Source: Vermamoeba vermiformis (lineage: Eukaryota > Tubulinea > Echinamoebida). Taken from it: DNA of 64,000 bases. Made by a program: the position numbers and the translations under genes. Under the pieces are notes generated by a model that was given only the letters and a program-made list of their open reading frames with translations, was not told where the DNA came from and did no database searches. The stretch covers positions 186,001-250,000 of the forward strand of contig JBEWZL010000220.1 of assembly GCA_045837725.1 (NCBI GenBank), written 5' to 3'. Each line of letters starts with the position of its first letter. Positions within the stretch are counted from its first letter, which is position 1. This document shows positions 1 to 10,874 of this stretch, in pieces.

Positions 1-51
1 TGAATTTAAACCTTTAAATTAAACAATACTAATTTCGTTTGATATCTTCAG

Positions 52-1858
52 GACAACGCCTGTCAACGCTCCTATGCGCAGCTTTTGTCCTACATTTCCG
101 AACCCTCGTATTCCACCTGCAACTACGAATCTAACTATCGCTTTCGAAGTGACATTTAATCAAGACGTATTTGAGGTACGTTAACTTTTAGTTGTGTGTA
201 AGCCGGCCCATTAGAACTAACGAATATCCCATCAGATCTACGCCAACAACGAATTCTTGTTCGCAGCAGTGCTGGTGCTCGATAAGACGCAGCCGTACAC
301 GATTGGATTTGCCGGTGCTTCTGGTGCATCGAATATGAAGCAGTACATCAGTGATTGGTCCAAAACAACGAATAATCCGCCCTACTCCAATTACACGTTC
401 ACTACGAATGATTTGACTACCGCTGGTAGCGCTACAGTTTTGCCCTCGAACCAAGTCCAAATGTCAAACAGCAATGGTCTAGCGGTGTACACGACACCTT
501 TGCCTGCTCGTCTTGGCTTCACAACGTCGTTTCAATGGAGGCCAACAAATTGCACGAGTGACTCGGGCTTCACGTTCTTTTTGACCACAACACCTGCCTC
601 GACTATCACTGTCAGCTCGTACAATGACGATGCAGGCTATGGCACGTCAATGTTGGCACAACTGACGTCGTTTACAGTGCACTACACGAGCAGTCTGTTC
701 ACTGCCTATTTTGGGTAAGTCAATGTCAAATCCCTCTGGCCCGCAAGTTCAAACTAACACTCGTGACGTAGTTCTACAATTGGCGAATCAAAATTGTACT
801 CTTTCCCGTTGAATCTGACGGCTGTTAGCTGTACCGACGCACTGACCGTGAAATTTGAGTACACGCAATCCAATCTGATTCGCGTAAGTGAAAGATATAT
901 ATACCTTACACGTGATTGGTTGCTTAACATAATTTAGGTCTACTTGATGAATGTACTTGTGGGCACCATTGATGACAGGACGAATGCTATTATCAACCCG
1001 TCGTTGTACTATGTCGGTGTGAGTGGCACTGAAGGCACTCTCTCGCAGTGGACTTACTCGTCAGTGGGCTGTCAATCAAGCGCCAGTTCAATTACAACTT
1101 CAAAGACACCGTTGTCAACACACTGGGCACAGCATTAGTCCTCAACAACGCACTTCGCTTGACGACAGGTGGCAGTGAGTCGGGAGTGGCGTACTATCCC
1201 TTGCCTGTTTATGCTCACACTGGATTCTTGTCGTCATTGACGTGGACTCCGACTAATTGCGATGCAGCCAACAACGGTGCTGACGGGTAAGTCCTACACT
1301 TGAGTCCAGTGCTCTGTTTGATACTAAGGTGCTTCTTGTAGCTTCACATTGTTCTTGTCAAAGAGTGCGCCACAACAATCAGAAGTGTACTTGTCGAGCG
1401 GAGGATTGTTGGGCGTTGGTTCAGTGCCGAATGTGATCATGTTCGCGTACAGTGCCACTTACAACGAGTTCTACGTTTGCAATTGGTACGCACTAGCTGA
1501 ATCAAGACTGATATGACACTAATACTTAAATTAGGACATCGCCTCTCACTGACAATTTCCGTTGGGCGTGCAATGTTGTCGTTCAGTCACCAGTAGCAAA
1601 ATTGACTTGTTCCGGAACATTCAACTTTGGCTATAGCTACGACGGACAAGTGTTTACCGTAAGTGGCTTATTATTAAAATTTACTGTAAATACGCAATGC
1701 TAATATTTCTTCTTAGCTGCGAGTGAACTCGGTGACGTTTGTGACCGCTAACGTGAAGTTGGATCCAGTGCCGTACTACGTCGGTCTGTCAGGCGCAACA
1801 GGTGGAGGATACTTCACAAGACGTAACGAATTGGCTGTTCAACAGCACTGCTGTTTAA
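52..1858 (+). CDS. Tandem L-type (legume-lectin-like) lectin protein, 5' partial
   Basis: The gene enters from the left edge. Exons are 52-175, 236-714, 772-883, 938-1286, 1342-1485, 1535-1658 and 1717-1858. It encodes the end of one beta-sandwich repeat and two further repeats of the same fold. Each repeat runs from a strand like NYTF/NYNF, through a short aromatic block (GFTTSFQWRPTNC in one, GFLSSLTWTPTNC in the next) and DGFTLFL or SGFTFFL, to VGxSGATG near its end. This order is typical of L-type lectins, which bind glycans outside the cell. The reading frame breaks near 1040-1100 (twice) and near 1810. Skipping one base at each point gives lectin-like sequence, ending QDVTNWLFNSTAV and TAA at 1856-1858; the uncorrected frame ends at 1863. 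The family call rests on pattern only, and the true N-terminus is outside the window. Confidence 0.62.
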
Positions 1859-1961
1859 GCTAAGGAACGCAAGTAAAAAAGATTAATAGGCCGATACCTA
1901 CGTTTTTTTTTACGACCTACAGCCGTCGATCCACTTTTTTAGTTATTCTCAGTCGCATAAG

Positions 1962-3413
1962 ATGAGGCCCCACGTAGTATTATTGGTAATATTGGCGTAT
2001 TTAATTAGTATAACTGTTGTCTACGCGTGGTGTGGTACGCATGTTCCGTACATTAGTCATACCTCGAGTAGATCTACGTGTTATAGAAATTATTGCGACA
2101 CCGAAGAAGGAAGGTATTGTCATTAATATATTAAGCGCTTGAAGGTCTTATTATTGAATAATTTATTTATAATTTTATCGAATTAATTTTCGTTTTTTAA
2201 AGGTCTGCGTATTATTTCAGCTCCAATGACTCTCAAATCTACGACGTCAAGATTAACGCCATCGTGTTTGAAAACATTAATAATAATCAAGAACTCAGGC
2301 AACGATACGAAGAATCCGTACGTTAAATTTTTATTCAGTCACCTACAAAAATTAATAGGATTTAATAGAATTAGATTCTAATCTATTGAATTGCAGATAG
2401 AGATTTGCAAAGAGAGATTCCTCTCATTACTCGGAATAAAATTAACGGTCAACACTACTGTAACCGAAAATCAGTTGTTGGATGTCGGCAGCACACCTAA
2501 AAGAAACTTGTCGATGGGCGATCAAACGGCTGCGCAATTTTACAAACCAGGGGAGATGACAATCTTGTTTATGTACATCAGTGATTATGACCTATTGGGC
2601 TATGCTTCTCAATTCCCGTGGGAACTGGATCCAAACGATTTGTCCAAGTCTTACGCAGTCGTCAGCTTAGACGATCGTGCTTTAGGTGCTCAAAAAAATA
2701 CGCTTATGCACGAAATAGGTCACATGCTAGGTACCTACTCATTACAAGCACAGTTAATATTTGGAATGAAGTAGTTGCTGGATCTGTTACCAATATTCTT
2801 TCTTCTTACAGGCCTCCAACACGTATTCGAAGAATATGGATGTGCACCGTGCTCAGAGACCGTTAACAGTCCCGATCGTAATGCTGTTGGCGACTATTGT
2901 AACGATACTTTGCCGATGTGGTCTGAGAGTCGTTGTAACGGCTATTTAGATCAACGTAAGAACTATTTAATCAATAGTATTCAATAGATATATTTATTAA
3001 GTACATCCCTCAAAACAGTATTAAATTACATCGCAGAAATTCTAAGAATTAAAATTAATTTCAATTTTGTAGCACTCGATTGCAATGGCGCAGAAATTGG
3101 TCCCTATGACGAATTGCCTCTAACAAATTACATGGCATACACGGAGGACTCGTGTCAAACACTCGGATTCACGCGTCAACAAGCAGCACGAGCGCGTTGT
3201 TACCTCAACACTACGTTGAGCTTTTACCTGAGACCCGGTCCCTCAGACACGGTGCCGTTCAATGTCGATTATACGCCTGCTGATTTCTACGGAGGGAAGC
3301 CCATTCCACCACCCCTGCCATCCGGATCAGATCGAAAAATTGGTCAAGTGATGGTACTTTGGCGACTGATATGTTTAACCTTCTCTATTTTGACTGTCTA
3401 TAATATTTATTAA
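1962..3413 (+). CDS. M43-type secreted metalloprotease (pappalysin/MEP1-like), paralog A
   Basis: Exons are 1962-2113, 2203-2317, 2397-2730, 2812-2955 and 3073-3413, giving 361 residues. A signal peptide (MRPHVVLLVILAYLISITVV) leads a mature part starting with Cys-containing sequence. The zinc motif HEIGHMLGLQH is split by an intron at the Gly codon. It is followed by SPDRNAVGDYCNDT and the Met-turn NYMAYTEDSC with GFTRQQAARARC. This order is that of M43B metzincins, secreted zinc endopeptidases that include fungal MEP1. The C-terminus is hydrophobic after a Gly/Ser/Pro segment, so a GPI anchor is possible. The exon plan matches the paralog at 5532-6837 exactly in number and phase, and exon 4 is 144 bases in both, so they are duplicates. 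An AATAAA-like signal follows at about 3425. Confidence 0.85.
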
Positions 3414-3492
3414 GCTGACTTCGCTAATAAACGATTATTACAATTGTAGTCGACTGACTTTTTGACCGTTACAATTTTTAATTAAAGTTAAA

Positions 3493-4668
3493 CTATGTAC
3501 CTTCGCCTTCAAGGCTCTCGTTATCGGACCAATAATCAGGTGCATAGAAGTACGAGTACTCGTCAACTTGTTCTTTAATCGCTGCTATCCTCGCTGGAAT
3601 CAGATCCAATAGGTCATGGTTTGTAACGAGATGTTTGTACTTTCTGTTAATAATTTCAAGGCCATAAATGCTCTCATCGACTTCTAAGAAATGCTTCACG
3701 ATGTCGTCAATCCAGTTTACGTCTATTTTTGGATGTTCGAGCAAGATCGGGATCGCACCTCTAGCCGCTTCCTTCAGAGCAATGACTAATGGATTAATAT
3801 CGTACGGCTCTAATGTTATAATCACTCTTTCATCGTCTAATAACAGCTTGATAATATTGACAGACGATTTTGAACTGTTCTTAATCGTTACTCGTAATCC
3901 GTGGTTGGATTCAGCAGACGGATCCAAATTGTACTTGGCTATAACCTCTTTGACCATCTCTAATCTATCATCGTGACAGTATCCTATCGCCTCCCAAAGC
4001 GCGTTAATATTGTCTGGCTCGTATAATTTCGGCAATTTTAAGAACTTGTCGAGCAGATCCTGTCTATTGCCATATCTCTTAACAATAGGGTACAAATCAA
4101 TAGACTTCGCTCTTAGACATATTTCTGCAACTCGTTTATCGTAGTTATAAGTTGCTTTGTCGAATTTCTCTGTGTCTATTGTTTCTAAATTTGGATCTTC
4201 AATAAATAACTCCAATGCCTCAGCTTTTATTGCGTGATATACTCCGGTGCGGAAGATGATTTTTTGTTTGAATAATTTTTTTGTAATTATATCTTGAATT
4301 ACGTCAAGCCAATTTAATGTAACTGCGCGTTGGAAGATCCGATCGACTTGCAACCCTTCAGCAGGGTATTGTACGAATAGCATATTCGATTTTTTATCTT
4401 CATATGCAGCACCAACAGCGATATTCAAAGCACTTGGTGAAGTGTAACGCGGATCTCTGAGCAAAACAGCCACAAGTTGATAATTTCGGGCTAAAATTGC
4501 AATTTTGAGCATTTGATTCGCCCTTGAAATTGCTTTAGGATCGTTGACTATATTATTAATAGCTATTTGGTGCCATTTCTTGGAGACAACGAGCCAAGCC
4601 ACGGGGCAATACGGCACAATGCAATGTTCGATTATTTCGAGCGGTAAATCCCCGAGAATTGAATCCAT
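3493..4668 (-). CDS. F-box-like protein with degenerate ankyrin-type repeats
   Basis: A single-exon gene of 391 residues lies between the two M43 protease paralogs on the opposite strand. Residues 5-38 (LPLEIIEHCIVPYCPVAWLV, then SKKWHQIA) resemble an F-box or F-box-like helix pair, which would dock to SKP1 in a ubiquitin ligase. The remainder is helical, with repeating units such as LKIAILARNYQLVAVLLRD and LVIALKEAARGAIPILLEHP. These look like worn ankyrin repeats, as in many protist F-box/ankyrin families. The C-terminus is acidic (SDNESLEGEGT). It ends with TAG. No substrate can be named. The family call is inference from pattern; the ORF itself is well supported. Confidence 0.7.
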   Translation of the reverse strand: MDSILGDLPLEIIEHCIVPYCPVAWLVVSKKWHQIAINNIVNDPKAISRANQMLKIAILARNYQLVAVLLRDPRYTSPSALNIAVGAAYEDKKSNMLFVQYPAEGLQVDRIFQRAVTLNWLDVIQDIITKKLFKQKIIFRTGVYHAIKAEALELFIEDPNLETIDTEKFDKATYNYDKRVAEICLRAKSIDLYPIVKRYGNRQDLLDKFLKLPKLYEPDNINALWEAIGYCHDDRLEMVKEVIAKYNLDPSAESNHGLRVTIKNSSKSSVNIIKLLLDDERVIITLEPYDINPLVIALKEAARGAIPILLEHPKIDVNWIDDIVKHFLEVDESIYGLEIINRKYKHLVTNHDLLDLIPARIAAIKEQVDEYSYFYAPDYWSDNESLEGEGT

Positions 4669-5531
4669 GAAGATACAAATGATTATAGACCTGTAAAATT
4701 AATTAATAAAAATAAAATAAAATAAATCAAAAAAATGAAGGAACGAATCTGAATCTGGCACTGAACACGAACTTACTTTGGGGTGGTAACTGGTTACAGC
4801 AGTTAAATTCTGGTATTAGCAAATATTAATGGTGATATGTTTTTACTTTGTATTGATGTAAGGCGGTTGTGGTAAACACGCACGCGTAGATTATTTTGTT
4901 GTTTGTAACGTTTACCTCACCACCAACGCTACTACTGATCCTAGTAATGTGATATAATAGTTATAGTTTATATGCGGTAAGTTATTATTCGGCTCTATTC
5001 AGCTTTTTTGGCGCCATCTTTCGATCGAAAAGTTTCATCCTTGATGCCGCCTGCATAATAATATAAAACTCGTCGACTTAAATTTATTATATTTTTTTTG
5101 GAATAAAATCGTTTAGATCTATAATTAGTAAAATCAACGTGCCTCGTGCCAACGATCCCAAACTGATCTAAAGTAAAAAACATATACATAGATACGACTT
5201 CATATTCAAATACCACCAACCTCACAACCACAACCTGTACTTTGATGGCTACGGATCGATCCTTCCGCAGCGGGATTTGTATCCGCTACGGGAGATCGCA
5301 TACTTGCGTCTGTACAAAAACTACACGGCTAGATCATTCTTTGGCGCTAATTGGACTCGCGTTGGCACTGGTTTTGGATCCGAATTTTTTGGCGCGGCAG
5401 TACGTGTGTTTTTTAAACTTTCAGTCTCCATTTTTAGTATCGGTGTATTTTATCAAATTTAACTCGATCCAAAAATACCCTTCTTTCGGTTACTTACGCA
5501 TTTTACCTTACGCTTATCAGTCGTAAACAAC
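4669..5531. other. Intergenic, divergent promoter region
   Basis: This stretch separates the starts of the inverted F-box-like gene and the second M43 protease. It is AT-rich. I see no convincing coding exon, RNA gene or repeat in it; open frames here lack domain-like sequence. Both promoters should lie within it. Confidence 0.6.
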
Positions 5532-6837
5532 ATGAAGCATTTGTTGTATTTGCTCGTTGGCTTGATCGCCATTGCCACTATTGTGGATGCACGTTGCGGT
5601 ACTAAGCGAGTCTCTTACTCCAATGGCCGTGGCAAAGCTACTTGCATGAAAACCAACTGCGATACTGAAGCTGGAAGGTATGAAACACAAGCGGCAATAT
5701 TGGCAATTATAATTAATTTTTTGTACCGGCAGATCTTCTTACTACTTCACCGAAGGATCCTCGACCATTTATTCTTTCAAAGTGAATGCTATTCTCTTTG
5801 GCGACAAAAACGATGCTAATTTGGTCCAGAGCTTCGATACTATTGTAAGTATTTTGGATGCATCCAACCGAAATAACTTTAACTTTAAAATTCTTATTTA
5901 CTTTATATTTCATTTATAATTGCTAACTTGAATGTCAAATAGATGGACGATTTCAAAACGAAGTACAGATCAGCCCTCGGCATTGATTTGACTATCGGCA
6001 AAACGATCGTCTCCGATGAGTACCAATCCGTTTTGTCTAACGACACCGAAACTCACAAAGCCATGGCTACCAAGTACTACAAACAAGGAGAAATGACTTT
6101 AATGCTTTCTGCGTTCGAAGAAACAAGTACACTTTTAGGCTACGCCAATTTCCCTTGGGATATTGATACCAACAATCTTGCTGGCTACTTCACTATTATC
6201 TCGCGTTCTACCGATACTATGAGCCCTGGTAACACTACTATTTACCACGAGGTCGGCCATATGCTTGGTAAGTGAACGGAAAAAGTCATTATCGAAATCC
6301 GGATGTGACCCGCTGCTGTATTAACATCCTTCTATGATAGGTTTGTTGCACGTTTTTAATGAAGACGATGATTGCGACGTTTGCATTGAGCTTCCTAGCA
6401 GCCCCGATCGCAACGTGGTTGGCGATTTTTGTAACGACACTTTGCCCATGAGAAACGAACCTAGCTGCACTACGTTGAAGTACAGTAAGTATTATAAAAA
6501 ATCAGTTATTATATTACCAGTTTAGGCTTCTTACTAAACAAGTCAATTATTAGGCAAGAATTGCAAAGGCGAAGATTTTGCGCCGTTGGAACAATTGCCC
6601 GTGAACAACTACATGGCATACTCCACGGACACTTGCCAGACCCTCGGCTTCACCCCGCAACAAGTCGCTCGTGCTCGTTGCTACCTCGGTACTACGCTCA
6701 GTTCAATCCTTACGAGCACCGGTGCTCCTCAAGCTGGATCCACTCCCAGCAGCACTCCTAAAAAGGCCTCAGATGCGACCACTGTTGCTGGTACCTTCGC
6801 TTTGTCGCTTACTGCTTTGGCGGCTGTTGCTTTTTAA
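5532..6837 (+). CDS. M43-type metalloprotease (pappalysin/MEP1-like), GPI-anchored, paralog B
   Basis: Exons are 5532-5677, 5733-5844, 5943-6267, 6341-6484 and 6554-6837, giving 336 residues. A clear signal peptide ends near DA/RCG. The catalytic motif is HEVGHMLGLLHVF, again split by an intron at the Gly codon. SPDRNVVGDFCNDT and the Met-turn NYMAYSTDTC follow, then GFTPQQVARARC. The tail has a Ser/Thr/Pro-rich spacer, small residues (SDATTVAGT) and a terminal hydrophobic stretch, which is the layout of a GPI-anchor signal. The protease is therefore probably displayed on the cell surface. It shares exon structure with the gene at 1962-3413. AAATAAAA-type polyadenylation sequence lies about 25-40 bases after the stop. 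Confidence 0.87.
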
Positions 6838-7500
6838 AGTCGATTATTCGTGCGCTTAATTAACAAAAATCAAATAAAAACATTGGCGCCTAATTGAAAG
6901 GTCTGTTTTTATTGCGTATCAACCTGGTTAAAAATACTGACGAATTTAAGTACACGTTACTAGTCCGAACGTTCGGTATGGGCTATCAAGGCTTAAAATG
7001 TACGATCTCTCAGTTTTTTGAGATCCAATCAAAAAAAATGCACAATAATTCTAGAATTATCTTATTAATTGAAATACGATCCTACGAGAATAATTGCACG
7101 TTTTGCAACGTTCGAGGTCAATAAGTCATCCACGCACAAGACTATGGCAGATCTACTAGTTAAAAATTTGATTTGAAATCTTTTGGCGTTAGATACAATA
7201 GGATGCTATGGTTTGATTGTTTCCATTGATTTCAGAATTTTCTACTAATTAGCCGAAGAGATTTCCGCAACTAATCGAAGAGCATGCTCCTCCATCTAAC
7301 AACCTCGTCAAACACAACGGATTGAATAATGCAGGATTAACCCCACCGAAAGATCAGCAAATTTCAATTTTTTGTTTCGGATCTGGCAGATCTCGGAACA
7401 CAAATTGAGCCCTGGTAGAACTGCCCTGGCAAACTGCAAAAAACGCCTTAATTTGATATTGCCGATCATAGTATAACTTCGACATGTCCTATCTCGCAGG
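6838..7500. other. Intergenic region with a GATCTC/GAGATC inverted repeat
   Basis: No coding exon or RNA gene is evident. An inverted repeat near 7004-7024 pairs GATCTC with GAGATC around a T-rich loop. The start of this region should hold the 3' UTR of the M43 gene, and its end the ZIP promoter. Confidence 0.5.
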
Positions 7501-7508
7501 TATATAAA
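7501..7508 (+). promoter_or_regulatory. TATA-like box upstream of the ZIP transporter
   Basis: TATATAAA lies about 60 bases before the end of a 5' UTR exon. That exon is followed by a GT-AG intron (7569-7630) just upstream of the ZIP start codon. Position and sequence fit a core promoter, but there is no direct evidence of transcription start. Confidence 0.45.
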
Positions 7509-7568
7509 TGATTCAGTTTGTGTTGTGAGCCCATTTATTTTGTTACCTTGACTCGATCACCACAAAAG

Positions 7569-7630
7569 GTAGGTCTGAACTTCTTCCAAGCTTCCGCTTT
7601 ACCTTCCTAAATATTAATAATATTATTTAG
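7569..7630 (+). other. Intron in the 5' UTR of the ZIP gene
   Basis: The donor is CACCACAAAAG|GTAGGT and the acceptor ATTATTTAG, 26 bases before the ATG at 7656. Length and ends match the coding introns in the window. Confidence 0.55.
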
Positions 7631-7655
7631 ACCCATTCCGACACCATCTATTTCA

Positions 7656-8786
7656 ATGAGCGACAATTCTACTGCCGTTTGTGGAGGAGTTCAAGCGATC
7701 GACGACTACGATCTCAATCTGCACGTCGCTGGCCTCTTTATCGTCTTAGGAGTCAGTGCTATAGGAGTATTAGGTGCCATAGGCCTTACTTCAAGCAAAG
7801 TCGGCCAACGAAACCACAGACTGCTCTTCGCCATCCAAATCCTGAAGTTCTTCGGCATTGGAGTCATCGTAGCTACTGCCTGGATTCATATTCTACCCAA
7901 CGCCTTCAGTGCCTTTTCAGACCCTTGCTTATTGCAGATCGGAGACTGGGCTGCTTATGGGATCAAGTGAGTAGATGTGACACGTATTTTTATTCAATTA
8001 ATTAACACATTTTAAATTAGCTACGTTGGTCTGTTCGGCATGCTTGCTGCGTTTCTCGTCCAGGGCATCGAGTTTGGTGTCATTGCTCGCCACGACGTCA
8101 TGAAACGAAAACAACAAAACGATCAGAAAACTGCAGTCGATCCGTCAACCTGCCAAGACTCGGCACTAACCCATGAAGCTTCTATTGAAGACGAAGATGC
8201 GCCCAATACTAAGGGCCACGAACATCATGCAGGAGGTTTGCACGACATCACAGGCCATTCTCATGGTGTCGCTCACGCTGTCACATCCGAAGACGCCGCA
8301 GCCAAGGACATTGGTACTTTAATACTAGAACTAGGTATTATGGTCCATTCAGTGCTTATTGGACTTGAACTCGGCACTACTACAGGCACAGATTACATCA
8401 GTTTGCTGATCGCGATCTGTTTCCACCAGCTCTTTGAAGGCATGGCACTGGGCGTCAGAATTGCCGAACTTAAACACGTCAAAAGATTAGCAGCACGTCT
8501 CGGCATTGGCTGCGCATATCCCATAACAACTCCGATAGGCATAGCTATTGGTATTGGCGTGCACTACTCTTACGAGCCTTCATCGCCCCTTTCGCTCCTG
8601 TCCCAAGCCATCATCGACAGTCTTGCAGCAGGAATTCTCATCTAGAACTCGTACGTGGAACTCATTTCCATGGAGATGAACCAGAGCCAAAGCTTCAGAG
8701 CCCAAAAACCAATCAAACAATTCGCTTGCTTCCTCAGCTTGTATATCGGTGCTGCCGCCATGGCTATTTTAGCTATGTGGGCTTAA
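7656..8786 (+). CDS. ZIP-family zinc/iron transporter with in-frame TAG
   Basis: Exons are 7656-7966 and 8021-8786. ZIP proteins import Zn or Fe across membranes. Seen here are three N-terminal membrane segments, a His-rich cytosolic loop (HEHHAGG...GHSHGVAH), and the paired metal-site helices HSVLIGLELG and HQLFEGMALG, followed by further membrane helices. The frame then meets TAG at 8643-8645, within SLAAGILI-stop-NSYVELI. Family members normally have Tyr there (GILIY). The frame stays open after the TAG for 46 more codons, including the last membrane helix and a natural TAA at 8784-8786. Without readthrough the product lacks its last helix. TAG is the normal stop of at least two neighbours, so reassignment is unlikely. 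Possible explanations are a recent nonsense mutation, a sequence error or readthrough. Confidence 0.82.
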
Positions 8787-8913
8787 TAACATTGCAAAAT
8801 AAAAACATCATACAACTAATTTTGATATTTACCTGAACGGATCGATTTCTAACGGATTTAAAATATTTACAGATAGGTTCAATATATTACAAAGCTGCTC
8901 GATAATACGTCTA

Positions 8914-10635
8914 CTATTGAGCATTACGATTAGCGTACGGAAATACTTTCTCGCGCACAGGTGAGAAGTATAGAGCGAGCACAATGATCAAGGTGACAGC
9001 CCCAGCACATCCAACCACAATACCAATTATGGCCCCTATAGGCAATAACGGCTCATCAATGACTTGACCACAATCAATGCTCTGTTGTGTCGTGATGAGA
9101 AGTGTCAGTTGCGCTGGATCTTTGTTCGGTTTGCCCGTGAAAGTTACACAATCGTCTTGTTGGTTCTCTGCGACAATTTCGATTGCATCAAATGAGCCAT
9201 TAGCGCATTGTGTCAATAGTACCAGCACGTCTAATGTGTTGTTAGCGATGAGTTCTTCGTACTGTGGCTGCGATAAGACATATTTGAGAGTCCCAGCCAA
9301 ACTCGCGCAATTTGTCACCGTCACCACAGCCTCATTTGAAATGACCAGTACTGTCGTTTGATTCAAATTTAGATCCTCTACTGTAACAGAACTGTTCACT
9401 GAAACAACAACAATTGGTGGATCCGGCAAAGGCGTCGGAGACAATGGCGTTGATGGTGATAACGGTGGTGTTGGAGGTAATGGCCCGGACGATTGTGGAA
9501 TGTTTCCGATTGGTGTATTTGAGCTGAAGATATCTCCGGTCAACAAAAAGTCAACGGTATTGAGTTCCGTGCCGTTGACAAAATACAGTCTGAAAGTCGT
9601 GCTGTTCAATTGCACGACGTCAATTAAGGAGGTCGCAGTGAGTCCCAAAATTCCATCTATAATCTGAGGTATCGTCGTCGATGTTAATTGATATTTTGCC
9701 ATAAAGCTCATAGTTCCACTTTGCAACACTAAAAGACTAATCAAAACTCCATCGTACTGAGCCACATCCGATTGAAAAAGCAAAGAAGATCGACTGGCGA
9801 CTCCAGATACCGTCTCCCTATCTTGAGCATTGCCTAAGTATATCTGTTCATATAGTCCACTGCGTAAGCCAGTCAAGTAATAGTCTCCATTGTAGAGGAA
9901 AGATTCTTGCAGATCCGGTGGAGTCGTATAGAGCGGCAAATTTCTTCTAAAAGTGTTGTCTATAGTACCAGTCTCATATGTTTGAATATCTGTTTGTAGC
10001 AATGCGTATTGAAAAGAACTTGCCGCAACGGACTCGATCGGGATGCAGATGTCGGTTGTAAGATTCGTGTATATTGATAGAGCAACCCCATGAAGATTAT
10101 AGAATTGGCACTGAGCACCATTACCATCCGCATAAGTCATCGTCCAGGTAAATTCTGCAGGGTAGTTATTGTCAGCGAGGTGGATGTCGACAAACGAAGC
10201 AGCATAAAGTATGTCGCTTTCTATGTACGAGAGACCAGTATCATACGTTAATCTATATAAATTGGGTCCAATGCTGTAAAAAATAAAAAATTTTGCGCCA
10301 TTACAACCGATCCCGTGGACAACCGATGGAGTTAGGGTCCAACTGATTGGCTGTGCGCTGGGCGGTAGCCAAAGTTTTATACCACCAGAAGGGTTAGCTG
10401 CTATGGGAAAATAATCCAAGCCATGGAAGCAAGTTTTAAATTTTGTACCAGCCAAACTCACATCCCATCTACTCCAGGTTTGAGAGATTATAGTAACCGT
10501 GCCTAATTTATCATTAATAATTTATATTTCTAATTAATTTGTTGAGGTGTTTTTTCGTAATTACTTACCTACGCTAGACGAAATTAAGCTCAACAAAACA
10601 AGTCCAAATAAATACCAGTGCGCTATTTTATGCAT
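8914..10635 (-). CDS. Type I membrane glycoprotein with Pro-rich stalk, unknown function
   Basis: The exons are 10569-10635, encoding a signal peptide (MHKIAHWYLFGLVLLSLISS), and 8914-10502, giving about 551 residues. The large ectodomain is beta-rich with many short hydrophobic strands and N-glycosylation sites, and may be propeller-like. It leads to a Pro/Ser/Thr stalk (PPTPPLSPSTPLSPTPLP) and a Cys-containing membrane-proximal domain. A single membrane helix (IGAIIGIVVGCAGAVTLIIV) and a short basic tail end the protein. No known domain is recognised. The membrane-proximal block with NCASL faintly resembles NCSSL in the gene at 12469-14234, so the two may be distant relatives. A surface receptor or adhesion role is a guess. 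Confidence 0.75.
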
Positions 10636-10874
10636 CTCTCGTATATACATTATAATCGATTATAGCGCATTGTTGTTAATAAACCTTAAATCATTCTAAA
10701 AAGACGTTTACAATAAGCCGAAAATATATTTTATCGGCGGGCTAAAAATAGATAGGTGTACAACAAATCGATTAATGGTATATATTTATAAATATGTATT
10801 CTATGCTACCGCTTACGAAAAGACAATTTATGACTAATAGGCAGGTTGTTCGTTCAAGCCAGACGGACATCCGC

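Noticed and set aside
188-460. Antisense frame over the lectin exon, and many similar antisense frames across the window
   Set aside because: They are shadows of real exons with no domain features or splice support.
1062-1819. Tiny 17- and 19-base GT-AG introns that would restore the lectin frame
   Set aside because: All other introns here are 46 bases or more, and one-base skips give sequence closer to the lectin repeats.
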